The notes beneath the pieces were generated by a model that saw only the letters and a program-made list of their open reading frames with translations, was not told where the DNA came from and ran no database searches. This document shows positions 48,546-64,000 of a stretch of 64,000 bases of DNA, one piece after another; the first letter of the stretch is position 1, and every line of letters starts with the position of its first letter. This DNA is from Sorex araneus (lineage: Eukaryota > Chordata > Mammalia > Eulipotyphla > Soricidae), in NCBI RefSeq assembly GCF_027595985.1, contig NC_073306.1, positions 192,961,000 through 193,024,999 on the forward strand. The letters run 5' to 3'. The position numbers and the translations under genes are program-made.

Positions 48546-49440
48546 GCACCCTCAAAATGGGAGCTTACTGGTTTTCCTCTCAAACCCCACTCCATCAGCT
48601 GGGGAAATTCCTGGGAAATTTTAAGATTGATAAAATTTTGCTGTACCTGCACATAGTACATGTCTCCAGCTCCATACCACAGTCATCAAATTGCACCTCT
48701 CACACATGCTCTACCTGTCATGGAAAATTATCCTTGCCACTCGATTTCTTGAGAGAGCCATGGACTCAGTCTGGAGCAAAGACTTGTTCTGTGCAGGAAA
48801 TGGAGAATCAGTCCTAATCTTCGCCCAGAGTTTTCAGGAACATCTTCTTCCCTCACAGAAAAAAAAATAATAATAATAAATCATAAGGAGACAGAGTAAA
48901 GTGGGGTGGACTCATTCAAAGATTATGAGGAAGCAAAGAGAGATAAAGAGAGAACATGCACTCAGGAGAGAAATTGAGTTTCTCCAGAAAGAACAGAGAG
49001 CTGAGACTACACATGTCTGGTAGAGATACAGGTGACCAACCCTCTACAGAAGGCGGAAGGCCCCCTTCTTCTCTTTGCAAGATGGATTTATAGGTCTTCT
49101 CCCAAACTCAAGGATAAGAGTTTTGAACTCTTGGTGGTCTTCTTTCGTCTTATCACAGCCTTCTGTTTCTGCTGCTTTATCTTCTCCTAAGGGGTCCAGA
49201 CTTCTCCAGGGGCAGCACTGGTGCCAGGTGAAGTCTAATTGGGCCCCAGTCCCTGAGTCCACAAGGTGGGCGTGGCCATCATACCTCTGGCCAACTGTAG
49301 GGTTAATGATAGAGTAATATCTTTAAATCACATCTTGGTTGTATTACTTCACGAGAATTCATTGTCAGCCCTGCCCCCACCTTATACCCATCTATCTGCC
49401 TACTTCAGTATCTATTCAAAGAATAATATCAAATAAGTGA
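48546..49440. other. Unidentified insert splitting an old L1
   Basis: About 0.9 kb of GC-richer sequence with no L1 or SINE match. It contains the repeat shared with 45047-45105 (48897-48955) and AGGTGGGCGTGGCC near 49265. Short open frames (48557-48817, 49044-49262) lack recognisable domains. LTR-like origin is possible; no ends were found. Confidence 0.4.
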
Positions 49441-49700
49441 ATACATATGCCCACTGTCGTAATACTTACAGTAGCCTTGACTGAAACAATACAAATACCC
49501 AATGACAGATAAGTGGATAAAGGAAAAAGTGGTATATAATACACAATGACATAGTACTCAGCCAAAAGAAAAGATGGAATTTTATTTTTGCAAAAAGAAG
49601 GACTATAGGGGGTGTCATTTTAAGTTAGGTAAACTACAAAGAGAAAGACAGAAATAACAAATTATCTGACTCCTATATGAGACATATAGAAACAAAGCAA
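49441..49700 (+). mobile_element. L1 ORF2 end and 3' UTR, plus (right piece)
   Basis: CAATGACAGATAAGTGGATA, GTGGTATATAATACACAATG and GAGACATATAGAAACAAAGC. Confidence 0.7.
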
Positions 49701-49790
49701 AGGAATAGATAATGTCCGCTGAAAGTAAGCCCCGAGACTGAGTGTATAACTGAGTTTACCAAGGAGATCAGAGTATAAGAGGCATTTTAT

Positions 49791-49958
49791 GGGGCCCAGA
49801 GTAACAATACAGTTAGTATTCTTGTCTTGCATGATGCAAACCTGGTTTGGTCCCCAAAATCCTTATGGTCCTCCAAGCTCACCAGGATTGCTCCCTGAAT
49901 GCAGGGCCAAGAGTAAGTCCTGAGCACTGCCAGTTGTGACCCCAAAACAAATAACAGA
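49791..49958 (+). mobile_element. SINE-A, plus
   Basis: GGGCCCAGAGTAACAATACA to GTGACCCCAAAACAAATAAC. Confidence 0.8.
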
Positions 49959-50204
49959 AAAGAATCATTCTATGGATAATGATGCGGGGAAATTGGCACA
50001 TTTTCAGTGTATGTGGGATGGTAAAAAGTTTCCCTAAAGTTGAAAACCATTTACGTTATTGTAGAAAAATAAAATGCAAAATAAGAAGAGTGTAATAATG
50101 AGAATTTATTTTAACGTCATGAAAAGATACTTTGTTCTTATCTGCTCACGGCCTAAGAGCCAACTCCCTGTGATTGTCAATTGAATGTTATGACTGATGT
50201 TGAG

Positions 50205-50395
50205 ATCCCAGGGAAGTGGGGATGCTCAGGCCTGCAGTGCTCAGGGCTTCCAGGTCACAACCACCGTGGTGCATCAGGGTCTTTCAGGTGCATTGTTGGG
50301 AACCAGGTTATGTCAGAGATTAACATCTGAAGTCGGCCAGGGGCAAGACCTAGGTATTATCCTTATATTATCTCTTGGGTCCAAGAGAAACATTT
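50205..50395 (-). mobile_element. Degraded SINE-like stretch, minus
   Basis: GGGGATGCTCAGGCCTGC, CAGTGCTCAGGGCTTCC and GTCGGCCAGGGGCAAGACC, with large differences from the consensus. Confidence 0.4.
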
Positions 50396-50734
50396 TTGTT
50401 GTTCTAGAAGGATTAAAAATATTTTGCTGCTCTTCATTTAAAACATAGTGTAGGGTTTTTTTTTTAATTTGTGTCATTTTTAGGCTTCAGGTTATTTTTC
50501 CTGATTATAAGTTTAGTGTGGAGCGTGAGAAAAGTATGGAATCTGAAATAGATCTGGGGAACTGACTTTCCATAAAGTGTTGGACGCCAATTTTACTAGT
50601 TTAGCGGCTTTGTCTGTAATAAAAACAGTCTTTATTTCCTTAGGTATATATACTGTAGTTTTGAAAGAACAGTCCTCAGTTTCCCAAATGTCAGGAGATA
50701 CCCCTTCTTCAACCACCTTACTTTGCTACCTTAA

Positions 50735-51320
50735 AATCTAGTGCACTCTGCAAATTACTCCTTAGCACTCTACCAATTGCTCCTCAGGCTGAGTCAGTGA
50801 TATCTTTTACAGATCGTCCCAGGCCAAGGCAAGGAATGAATCAACAATCTTCCTCAGCCAGAAAGCACAGCAATCCTTGTGGACAAAGAAAGTATCTGGG
50901 ACTGCCTAGATCTCTGGGCCCTGTAGCTTCCAAAGTGCTTAGTTAACATAAAATATGCCTGGAGCCACATTGCACAACAATGAAAGGTCAAACACGGCTC
51001 AAACTTCTGTCAAGAGATGGCAGAGCCTGACATCTCTGACCCAGCCTGGCAACTCAGAAGTTAAGAGACAGAGCATCACTAGTCGTCGGGCAGTTGGCCA
51101 ATGCAGTGTGAGTGCGAAGAGAAGCTATAAACTCCCCACAGCCGTTCAGCCATGCTCCACAACCGTCTGCCACGCTCTTTCTCTAATGCCTCCCAGGTCT
51201 AGGGCTTCTTCCTGTCTGCATTTTCAATTGACTTGGCTTCTTTGCAACTTTGAATCTCACCTCCAGCAGATAGTTTTGGGTGAACCTGGACAAATCCAGG
51301 ACCACTAGACACTGTTCACA
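50735..51320 (+). mobile_element. Possible LTR (promoter-like, unclassified)
   Basis: GC-richer block with GGCCAATGCAG at about 51095 and GCTATAAACTCCCC at about 51124, the CCAAT/TATA spacing of a retroviral U3. A pyrimidine-rich part follows. I found no TG...CA ends or target duplication. Confidence 0.35.
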
Positions 51321-51398
51321 GCACAGAGACTTAAACCTGTCTTTATCTGCAGCAGTTTTAAGCAACATTGCTTTAATATATTGAAAACATTATTTTTA

Positions 51399-51643
51399 AT
51401 CACTGTCACTATCATCCCATTGCTCATGGATTTGCTTGAGCGGGCTCCAGTAACGGCTACATTGTGAGACTTGTTGTTACTGTTTTTGGCATATCAAATA
51501 TGCCACGGGTAGCTTGCTAGCTCTGCCATGTAGGCGGGATACTCTGGGTAGCTTGCCGGGCTCTCCGAGAGGGGCAGAGGAACCAAACCTCGGTTGCTGC
51601 ATGCAAGGCAAACGCCCTACCCGCTATGCTATCGCTCCAGCCA
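51399..51643 (-). mobile_element. SINE-B, minus
   Basis: CACTATCATCCCATTGCTC to TATGCTATCGCTCCAGCC; complete. Confidence 0.93.
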
Positions 51644-52172
51644 ATAATGTATTTTATATCAATATAAAAAAATGCTTATCTTGGTCCAATGATACTTTGT
51701 TAAATACCTTGTGAGCTTAATTTCCATGTTTTGTTTTTGCAAAAAGAGACACTGATTTAGCAAGTTATTTAATTCCAGTGGCTTACAAGACAATAATGAT
51801 CCTAGCTAGTGATACCTCACATATGCATAGTATACAAATGAAGGCTGAATCAGATGCAAGGTTTCCTGCATCCTGTTTCTAAGCTGGAGATGAGTTCCTG
51901 TATGCCTATATAACTTGGAGAAATTCTGTTGGTTTTGATTTCACATAAGTAATAGAAAGACACACAAGAAGTTAAGGGGGGAAAAAGGAGGCACTCTCTG
52001 GCAACAATTTCAATCACTGTAATAAGTTTATTTTTCCATTTTGGCGACAGCATGAAGGAATGCCTCACACATCTCACTTTCAAATAAACTTAGCTATAAA
52101 GCAACACATTTATTCAGTTAAAAAGCATATTCCTACTAATATAGAGATTTCTTAGTAAGAAAAAAAAATGCA

Positions 52173-52302
52173 CTTGGGAACCAGTAAGATAGTACAGGTC
52201 TTCTATGGGGTCAACCCAGTTCAATCCTTACACCACCTGGAGTGGTTCCTGAGAAGTGCCAGATATAGCACCAAACCTTCCCCTGCCTCAAAAAAAAGAT
52301 AG
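52173..52302 (+). mobile_element. Degraded SINE-A, plus
   Basis: GGGAACCAGTAAGATAGTAC, CCCAGTTCAATCCTTAC. A related stretch at 52312-52400 begins GCTTGGGGTACTGG. Confidence 0.6.
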
Positions 52303-52589
52303 AAAGTAGAGCTTGGGGTACTGGAATTTTGCTCAGTATTAGAGAAGTTGCCATGTTTGTGTCAGGTCCTGACTTCAATTCTCAGAGCCATTAAAAAATA
52401 CACATATACTTTCATTTTTGTTAACTAGCTCATTTATCTGAACATTTGGGAGGGCCTGTATTTTATTTATTTTGATTCAAGTAATAGTATAACAGTATGT
52501 GTTATGGGTGTGTATCATTAAAAATCAACTAATTTATACATCAACATCACCACTAAGTAAATTATATCTATTTTATTTGTCAATATGTT

Positions 52590-52723
52590 TTTGTTTGGGG
52601 GTTCACCTCTGGTGGTGCTCAGGACTTGCTTCTGGCAGTAGTTGGAAGGACCATATGAGGTGCCAGGTATCAGATCAGCCTCATTCAAGATAAACCTCCT
52701 TGAACCCTGCACTTTGTCCCCCT
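52590..52723 (-). mobile_element. Degraded SINE-A, minus
   Basis: GGGGGTTCACCTCTGGTGG, GGACCATATGAGGTGCCAGG. Confidence 0.7.
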
Positions 52724-53114
52724 TTTCATATATCTTATTTATATTATTTCTGTTTGATTACTGTAAATATTTATTATTTTAATGTATTAATTTCCCCTTG
52801 GTTTACAATGCCATACAATTTAGAAAGTACAACGTCACACCTAAGTGTATCAGTCTTAGGTGATTTGAATGCCATCACACTGTCACAGTGACCTCTTCTG
52901 TCCTTTTGTTCTTACTGCTGTTGGATCATGAATTTCACTAATAATTCAACATCACAAGTTTTGGGGTCCAGTCTTGTTCCAAATGAGTTCTTACGGCAAC
53001 CAAATTCCACCAACATCCCACAGGGATTTTGTGCTCTGTACTATTTATAGCCGGACATAAAAAGAGTGAGTCGACAAATTGTCAAGGATGTTTTCTTTAA
53101 ATAGATGTGAATTT

Positions 53115-53287
53115 TGATCTGGAGAAATAGCAGAATGGGTAGGGTGCTTGCCTTGCATGCAGTCTACCCAAGTTTGATCCCTGGCATGCCACAGGGTCCC
53201 TGAAAACTGCCAGCAGTGAGCCCTGAGTGCAGAGCTAGGAGTAAGCGCTGAAAGCTTCTGAATATGGCCACAAACAATACAAAACAA
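53115..53287 (+). mobile_element. SINE-A, plus
   Basis: GATCTGGAGAAATAGCAGAA to a CAAACAATACAAAACAAA tail. ATGTGAATTTT lies on each side. Confidence 0.88.
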
Positions 53288-53289
53288 AA

Positions 53290-54370
53290 TGTGAATTTTA
53301 CCATAAGACTCACAAACACAAGTAACAAAGTCATTTGTAACTATTTGTTTTTATTACCACAATACATTTTGCAAAATTCACAAAGTAATATTACTGATAA
53401 ATAAAAATGCCAACAGTGTAAAAAAATGATTCTTTACAATCTTAATGGAGTCACAGCATCATTTTTACTGATATTAATCTACAATAACATACTTTGCAAT
53501 TTGGGGGCAGGTTTTAAACATCCTTGGTGTTTCAACCTTATTGTTCAATGGGAAAGCCTCACATCAATGCCATGAGGTAGATAGCGTAATGTGATATTTG
53601 GTAGATGGAAAGCATGAGGTAAAAGGTATTGTATATTTCCTGCAATATCACCCAATATTTCAAGATTAGTCTAAAAATAGGATACATATATCCACTTAAA
53701 ATAACCTTTTTATTTCTCAGATTTATCTATTGTCTTTTTGTTTATTTCTCTCATTCGCAGTAAAATGTTATTAAATTGAATAATTATTTAAATCAGAATT
53801 TATAGCTTTCAAATATTTATGCAAAAGGTTAAGTCTTTGAAATATGAAGCTACAAAAAAAGCACAAATTCATTTTTACAGAACTTACATTGTAGAAAATT
53901 ATTTTTGCTGTAGAGAAGATTTGGTTTTTGTTTGCACCAAAGTCATATTTAACTTTCATAGAAAAAAGGCCTATCAAGCACATCTCAAATTGCTAAATAT
54001 TCTCAAAACATCTTTGGAAATTTGCACATAGAAGAAAGCATAATAATTTAAATATTTACTCTAATTTTCCTTAATGTATTTAGTTATTGGTATTTATTAG
54101 CTCTGGTACTTTGAGACATTTTCTTTTAAGGAGAAAAGTTCATGGATTACACTTTTTGTTTATTTAGATGTAGAGTTTTACATTCTTTATTGTACTTACA
54201 TATATTGGATCTAAACACATATATAGAAACTAATAAAATGTTCAGTCTTTAAAGAGAAAGGCTTGATGTTTTTCTAATAAATCAAAGCAAGAAATCTGGC
54301 ATTTGAGAGCTCATATTTGAACACTAGCATTCTCATCAAGTGCTAGACATGAGTACAGCTATATCTCTGT
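53290..54370. other. Intergenic between 11F and 11G, little seen
   Basis: A weak MIR-like stretch near 53565-53640 (CATGAGGTAGATAGC). The open frames at 53771-54031 lack domains. Confidence 0.4.
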
Positions 54371-54461
54371 AGTAACAAAGTTAGCTAAAAAATGACCATA
54401 TTAACCTTTCAGTAACTGTATTGGGCAAATCATAATGCCCAAAAAGAGAGGGGGGAGGGTG

Positions 54462-54541
54462 GGAAGGAGAGAGAGAGAGAGAGAGACAGAGACAGAGAGA
54501 CATAGACAGAGAGACAGAGAGAGAAAGAGAGAGAGAGAGAA
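54462..54541. repeat. GA-rich microsatellite
   Basis: GAGA and GACAGA units belonging to the L1 3' UTR; the similar tract at 2836-2898 is in the same place of its L1. Confidence 0.9.
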
Positions 54542-54554
54542 GTGCCTGCCATTG

Positions 54555-54738
54555 GGCTGGAGCGATAGCACAGCGGGTAGGGTATTTGCCTTGCATGAGG
54601 CCGACCCAGGTTCAATTCCCAGCATTCCATATGATCCCCTGAGCACTGCCAGGAGTAATTCCTGAGTTCAGGGCCAGGAGTGACCTCTGTGCATCGCCAG
54701 GTGTGACCCAAAAAGTAAAAAAAAAAAAAAAAAAGAAA
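54555..54738 (+). mobile_element. SINE-A, plus, young, nested in L1
   Basis: GGGCTGGAGCGATAGCACAG to GTGTGACCCAAAAAGTAAAA with a long A tail. TGCCTGCCAT borders both sides. Confidence 0.95.
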
Positions 54739-55084
54739 ACTGCCTGCCATAGAGGCAGATTGAGGGTGGAGGGCTTAAGGGAGGAAACTGGGGACCTGGG
54801 TGGTGGGAAATGTGTAGGAGAGGAGGGATAGATGCTGGAACATAGGTAATTGAAACCCAGTCATGAACAACTTTGTAACTGTATCTCACAGTGATTTAAT
54901 TAAAAATATAAAATAAATTAAAGATAAAATGATCATGTATCCTATGACTGCTCATTTGTAAGCAGTTCAAGAAATCAATTCTGTGATTTTAATTAAGCAA
55001 GAGACCGTACATTACTTCACTGAGTATAAAAAACATTATAATAAGTAGTAGTTGAGAGCTTGCCATCCACAAATACTGTTCTCA

Positions 55085-55270
55085 GAACTTTGTATATATT
55101 AATGTATTTAATCCTCATAACAACCATATGAGGTAGGTACCACAGAAAAGATGAAAGAGATAATGCTTAAGGATGCTAGAAAATCTGTGCAGGAACCACA
55201 ACTCATGCATGACAGAGTCAATATTCAAGTTTGAGCAGCTTGTACTCTTTACCACTAGATTTGGGATGCA
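55085..55270 (+). mobile_element. MIR
   Basis: GTATTTAATCCTCATAACAA, CCATATGAGGTAGGTACC and the late part TACTCTTTACCACTAGATTT match the MIR consensus order. Confidence 0.75.
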
Positions 55271-55334
55271 CATAATAAAATTCAAAAGTAATTCACCCAC
55301 AATAAATTAAGCTAATCTTAAAATGCATTTAAGC

Positions 55335-55470
55335 ATTCCTTTCTGTTGTAGCAAATGTGTACATAGTGCTTAATATGTATAAGTCACTATACTAAGTGCC
55401 TTACAGAAATCACTTATCCCTAAATGATATTCTAATAGACACATGACAAATAAGAGAGTTGAAAACTTAC
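55335..55470 (+). mobile_element. Second MIR remnant
   Basis: ATAGTGCTTAATATGTATAAG, CTATACTAAGTGCCTTACAG. Confidence 0.6.
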
Positions 55471-55571
55471 AAAAGCACCAGTTACCATACACTGCTTTAG
55501 ATATTTCTAAATAAATATGTGGATAGTTCAGTCTGCTAAAAAATATCTAAAGAGTGTTTGTCCTGTTATTA

Positions 55572-55577
55572 TTTATT
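55572..55577 (-). terminator. TMPRSS11F: Candidate poly(A) signal for the 11F-type gene
   Basis: AATAAA on the minus strand about 770 bases past the stop, with no SINE between. A second one lies at 55617-55622 (TTTATT on plus). Unproven. Confidence 0.25.
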
Positions 55578-56342
55578 TTAAACCAGCCCTTTTAGCTAGT
55601 GTCCCTCAGTTCTTTGTTTATTATCCATGTACCCACTGAAGAAATGGGGTCAAGAGATCTTCTTTCTCCATCATGGGGTAACTTCAGTCAATCTATTGTA
55701 TTGAGGTATCATATCAAAATGCTATGAAAGAATATATTAGAAAACAGCATGTATCCAAGAGCTATTATTTTTGTATAACAAAATTAATAGCATATTCTGA
55801 TAGGTATCTTTTAAATGGAAATTTTTGTTGTCAATGATAGTTCAGTATTATTATTTATGAGCCCATAAATAAAGTTTGAGTTATATTGCAAATTCCATTT
55901 CTCCATTAGAGCCACAATGTTCAATCTTTGATCCTGGAATATTAAAGTTCTGAAGCTCCAACGAAGCTTCTGACAGATATTTTTTTCTAGAAGAGCCACA
56001 GGTATAGTGAGGTTTTGGTCATCTTGAAAATTTTTTATATGCTGTGGAAAATGATATTTCCTCTGGTTTCCATTGGCAAAAACTGTTAATATTCATCCTA
56101 TGAACACATATCACAGAGTTTCCTTTGTGAGTTAAGAGTCGGTGCTACAACCATCGGCTGTATTTTCATTCCTCAGGGATGGGAGTTTGCTCTCATGAAC
56201 ACAAAGGCCCTTTCATGATAATACATAGGTCTGAGTCTGAAGGATTCCTTGACATCCAACATAGACAAACCACATGAGTAAATATAATGAGCAATATGCA
56301 GGTGTTTCAGATCTACATGGCTTAACTGATGAATGGTTTGCA

Positions 56343-61833
<5,491 letters not shown>

Positions 61834-63942
61834 CTGCATGAAAGATAATTAAAAAGATAATATTTTTATAACTTTTACCTGTAACTTTTTAAAGATACGA
61901 AACTGCAATTCTTGCCCAACTGACATTCTTTCCCTGAGAACACTGACAAATTTTCAGCTAACTGCCTTCAGAGGTTCAAAATATTGATACAGTGGTATTA
62001 TGAAAGTCTTTAAAATATTTTAGTCTTAGATTTAGAAAAAGATGTGGGCTATATTAAATTTTCATGCTTTACTTTGAAGAATAATAATAGATTATCTTTT
62101 GCAATTGCAAAAATAAATTAAGCTTTAATTTCATCTTTGTTAGAAATTCATGTTTCTCTTTCTTTTATAATTTTGTAATTATAAACATATTTTAAGCCAT
62201 TTTCTCTCTCTGCCAGACAGTAGATCCATAGATCCATTCTTACTTCATGAATGACTTGCTGGTTCTTATCTACAAAGTCTATGGTGATCTTTGAAACAGT
62301 GAAATTTGTCTGCTTCATAACATATTATATGTGTGCATGTATATATATGTATGTGCATATATATTGTGTTTATGTGTGTGTACATATAAACACACATATA
62401 TATGTTTTATGAACATATATATGATATATATAATAACACACACACACATATATATACATATTGCTTTCCACACTAAATATTCCTTGCTACCATCAAGGCC
62501 AAGCACAGGTTAACCCTGCCCAAACTTGTGTCACTGTTAGTACTCTCATTTCCCTTTGATCTGGCCTGGTCATTTCCTTTTGCTGTCTTGAGGCTTTCTC
62601 CTCACTCATGTGCTTTGCTGTCTCAAGAGGCTATTTCACAAGCAAATTCTGTTTATTCCATCCTATCTTTACCCACCTGTTCTTCCCCCAACCCTACTTC
62701 CTTTTCATAAATTTGTCTCCATCTAGAATATCTAGAATTATGTAGAAAGTTAAGTTTCCCTGTGCAAAGGGAAATTACATAGAAGGAAGTAGCACAAAAT
62801 TCTTAGAGGGGATTTCCTCATTTGTATGTTATTATTGTGTTAGTGAATCACAAATGTTTAAGTATATGAGAAAACCTGAAAAATCAGTTATTTTCCAAGT
62901 ACTCTGCACTCCGCCAGGGATGAGCTGGCAGAATCTGGGGTGCAGTAGGAACTGGGAAATACAATGCGGAAGTAGTCTCTCTCCTTTGTATTACTTATGT
63001 GGATACTTAAGGGGGGATTTTCTTCAAAGCAAAGTTGAAGCATTCATCTGAAAACTTTAAATTGGGAAGATAAGGTTTCAGTTCCTAAGGAACTCCTAAA
63101 CCAAGTGAGTAGGCAAAATAGAAATGCCCTTTTCCCTAATGCATTGTCAATCAGAAAGATGGTCTTCTATAATAGACCCATTGGTCTATTTTATCAGAGT
63201 GCTTTGTGCATAAAGATACTACGATAGAGAAGTTAAATGCCTTATACAAATTAAAGCATATCCATCTAGTTACTGTCTCAGAGAGATGTAACCTAGGCCT
63301 CCCAATTTTTAATCTATAACTTTTTTTGCCTCTGTTTTACAAAGATTTCAATGATTTTTTCATGGACACAAAGTTACTAAAATTTGTTTAAAAGATTATT
63401 TAAAAAATATTATTTTTAAAGAAAAGATATGTTTATACAGTTTTAAATTGTTTGGATGATAAGATATTATCTGCAGAGCACCATGCTTTTTCTTCACAAC
63501 ATTATATTAAATTGAGTGAATTTGTGAAGTTGCATCACTCTCCAAGCTGAACTCCTTTTCTGTAGGATCATCAGCTTTTACAGTTTTCTTGGATCACTAG
63601 CATTGGCATAAAATATTAAAATATTTCATATTACTTTTAAAAAGCTTTCTTTTGAGTTCACAACCAATGTCAACTGTCAAATTTCTCTGCTTAAAAAAAT
63701 TAAAAGTATTTGACTTTTTTCTTGCATATGAAGAAGAATTTAAACAGGCAGCATATATAATAGTTTTTACACTAAAAAACTTATGATTTTAAATTATTAC
63801 CATAGAAAATACTGTAAAATATTAATAGTGCTAAGTAGTATTTAATGTTTACTATTATACTTACTATTTAATTAAATATTTACTATAATATAATATTTAC
63901 AACTTTTTTACTAATATAAAATTGTAAATAAATAGTGTAAAG
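61834..63942. other. TMPRSS11F intron reaching the right part of the window
   Basis: Contains a TA/TG/CA microsatellite at 62328-62460. The catalytic-His exon is not here. The rest is AT-rich with no repeat I recognise. Confidence 0.5.
62328..62460. repeat. Compound TA, TG and CA microsatellite
   Basis: ATGTATATATATGTATG to ACACACACACATATATATAC. Overlapping open frames on both strands are artefacts. Confidence 0.9.
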
Positions 63943-64000
63943 TAGCACTGTAGCACTGTAGCACTGTCGTCCCGTTGTTCATTGATTTGCTTGAGGTACC
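63943..64000 (-). mobile_element. SINE-B, minus, cut by the window edge
   Basis: Three TAGCACTG units, then TCGTCCCGTTGTTCATTGAT; the remainder lies beyond 64000. Confidence 0.85.

Larger units (their letters stand above)
54390..54935 (+). mobile_element. L1 3' UTR split by a SINE
   Basis: CTTTCAGTAACTGTATTGGG, a GA-rich tract (54455-54540), then after the SINE GAAATGTGTAGGAGAGGAGG and CACAGTGATTTAATTAAAA. AAATGAYCAT occurs at both ends as a probable duplication. Confidence 0.75.

Noticed and set aside
62315-62513. Overlapping 60-63-codon open frames on both strands
   Set aside because: Products of the TA/TG/CA microsatellite.
61834-64000. Search for the catalytic-His exon of TMPRSS11F
   Set aside because: No AAHC-type exon with splice sites was found; it must lie beyond the window.

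Overview
The window is mammalian nuclear DNA, AT-rich and full of retroposons, and carries part of a cluster of type II transmembrane serine proteases of the HAT/DESC (TMPRSS11) family, all on the minus strand. The dominant repeat is a tRNA-headed SINE (A box like TAGCACAGCGGGTAGGGC, B box like GGTTCGATTC) that I associate with shrews (Sorex, Eulipotyphla). The species call is inference. The protease calls rest on exon structure and motifs read directly.

Layout by the plus coordinate: (1) 1-1203 holds a short first coding exon (ATG TAT CG, then GTAAGT) of a gene that continues off the left edge, probably TMPRSS11A. (2) 1204-11268 is intergenic, with an expanded GAAA microsatellite, L1 tails, a solo LTR of about 1.06 kb at 6181-7236 with a 6-bp target duplication, and several SINEs. 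(3) 11269-46676 is a complete ten-exon gene encoding a predicted 415-residue protease, best called TMPRSS11G. All splice sites are GT-AG and His, Asp and Ser are present. (4) 46677-56342 is intergenic and rich in nested repeats. (5) 56343-61833 holds the last three coding exons of a gene very like TMPRSS11F; its 5' exons lie beyond 64000. The order 11A-11G-11F, with gaps of about 10 kb, matches the order I know for this cluster in other mammals.

The predicted product of 11G is a single-pass type II membrane protein: short cytoplasmic tail, membrane anchor at residues 17-41, SEA domain, then a trypsin-like domain released by cleavage at R183/I184 and held by a disulfide. Only the catalytic end of 11F is visible. 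These proteases act at epithelial surfaces; nothing here shows joint regulation beyond tandem arrangement.

The most unusual structures are in the repeats. A 540-bp element at 23229-23768 has 92-bp inverted termini and a 6-bp duplication, and is built from the U3 part of the same LTR family as the copy at 6181-7236. A 5'-truncated RTE-like LINE at 44741-45012 ends in the same sequence as one of the two SINE forms, so one tRNA head occurs with an L1-type A tail and with an RTE-type tail. An L1 insertion with a probable 3' transduction (12850-13292), a doubly hit target site (47238-47608) and a 44-bp perfect AT-rich palindrome (19203-19246) are also present. In the entries, SINE-A means the A-tailed form and SINE-B the form with the RTE-like 3' end.
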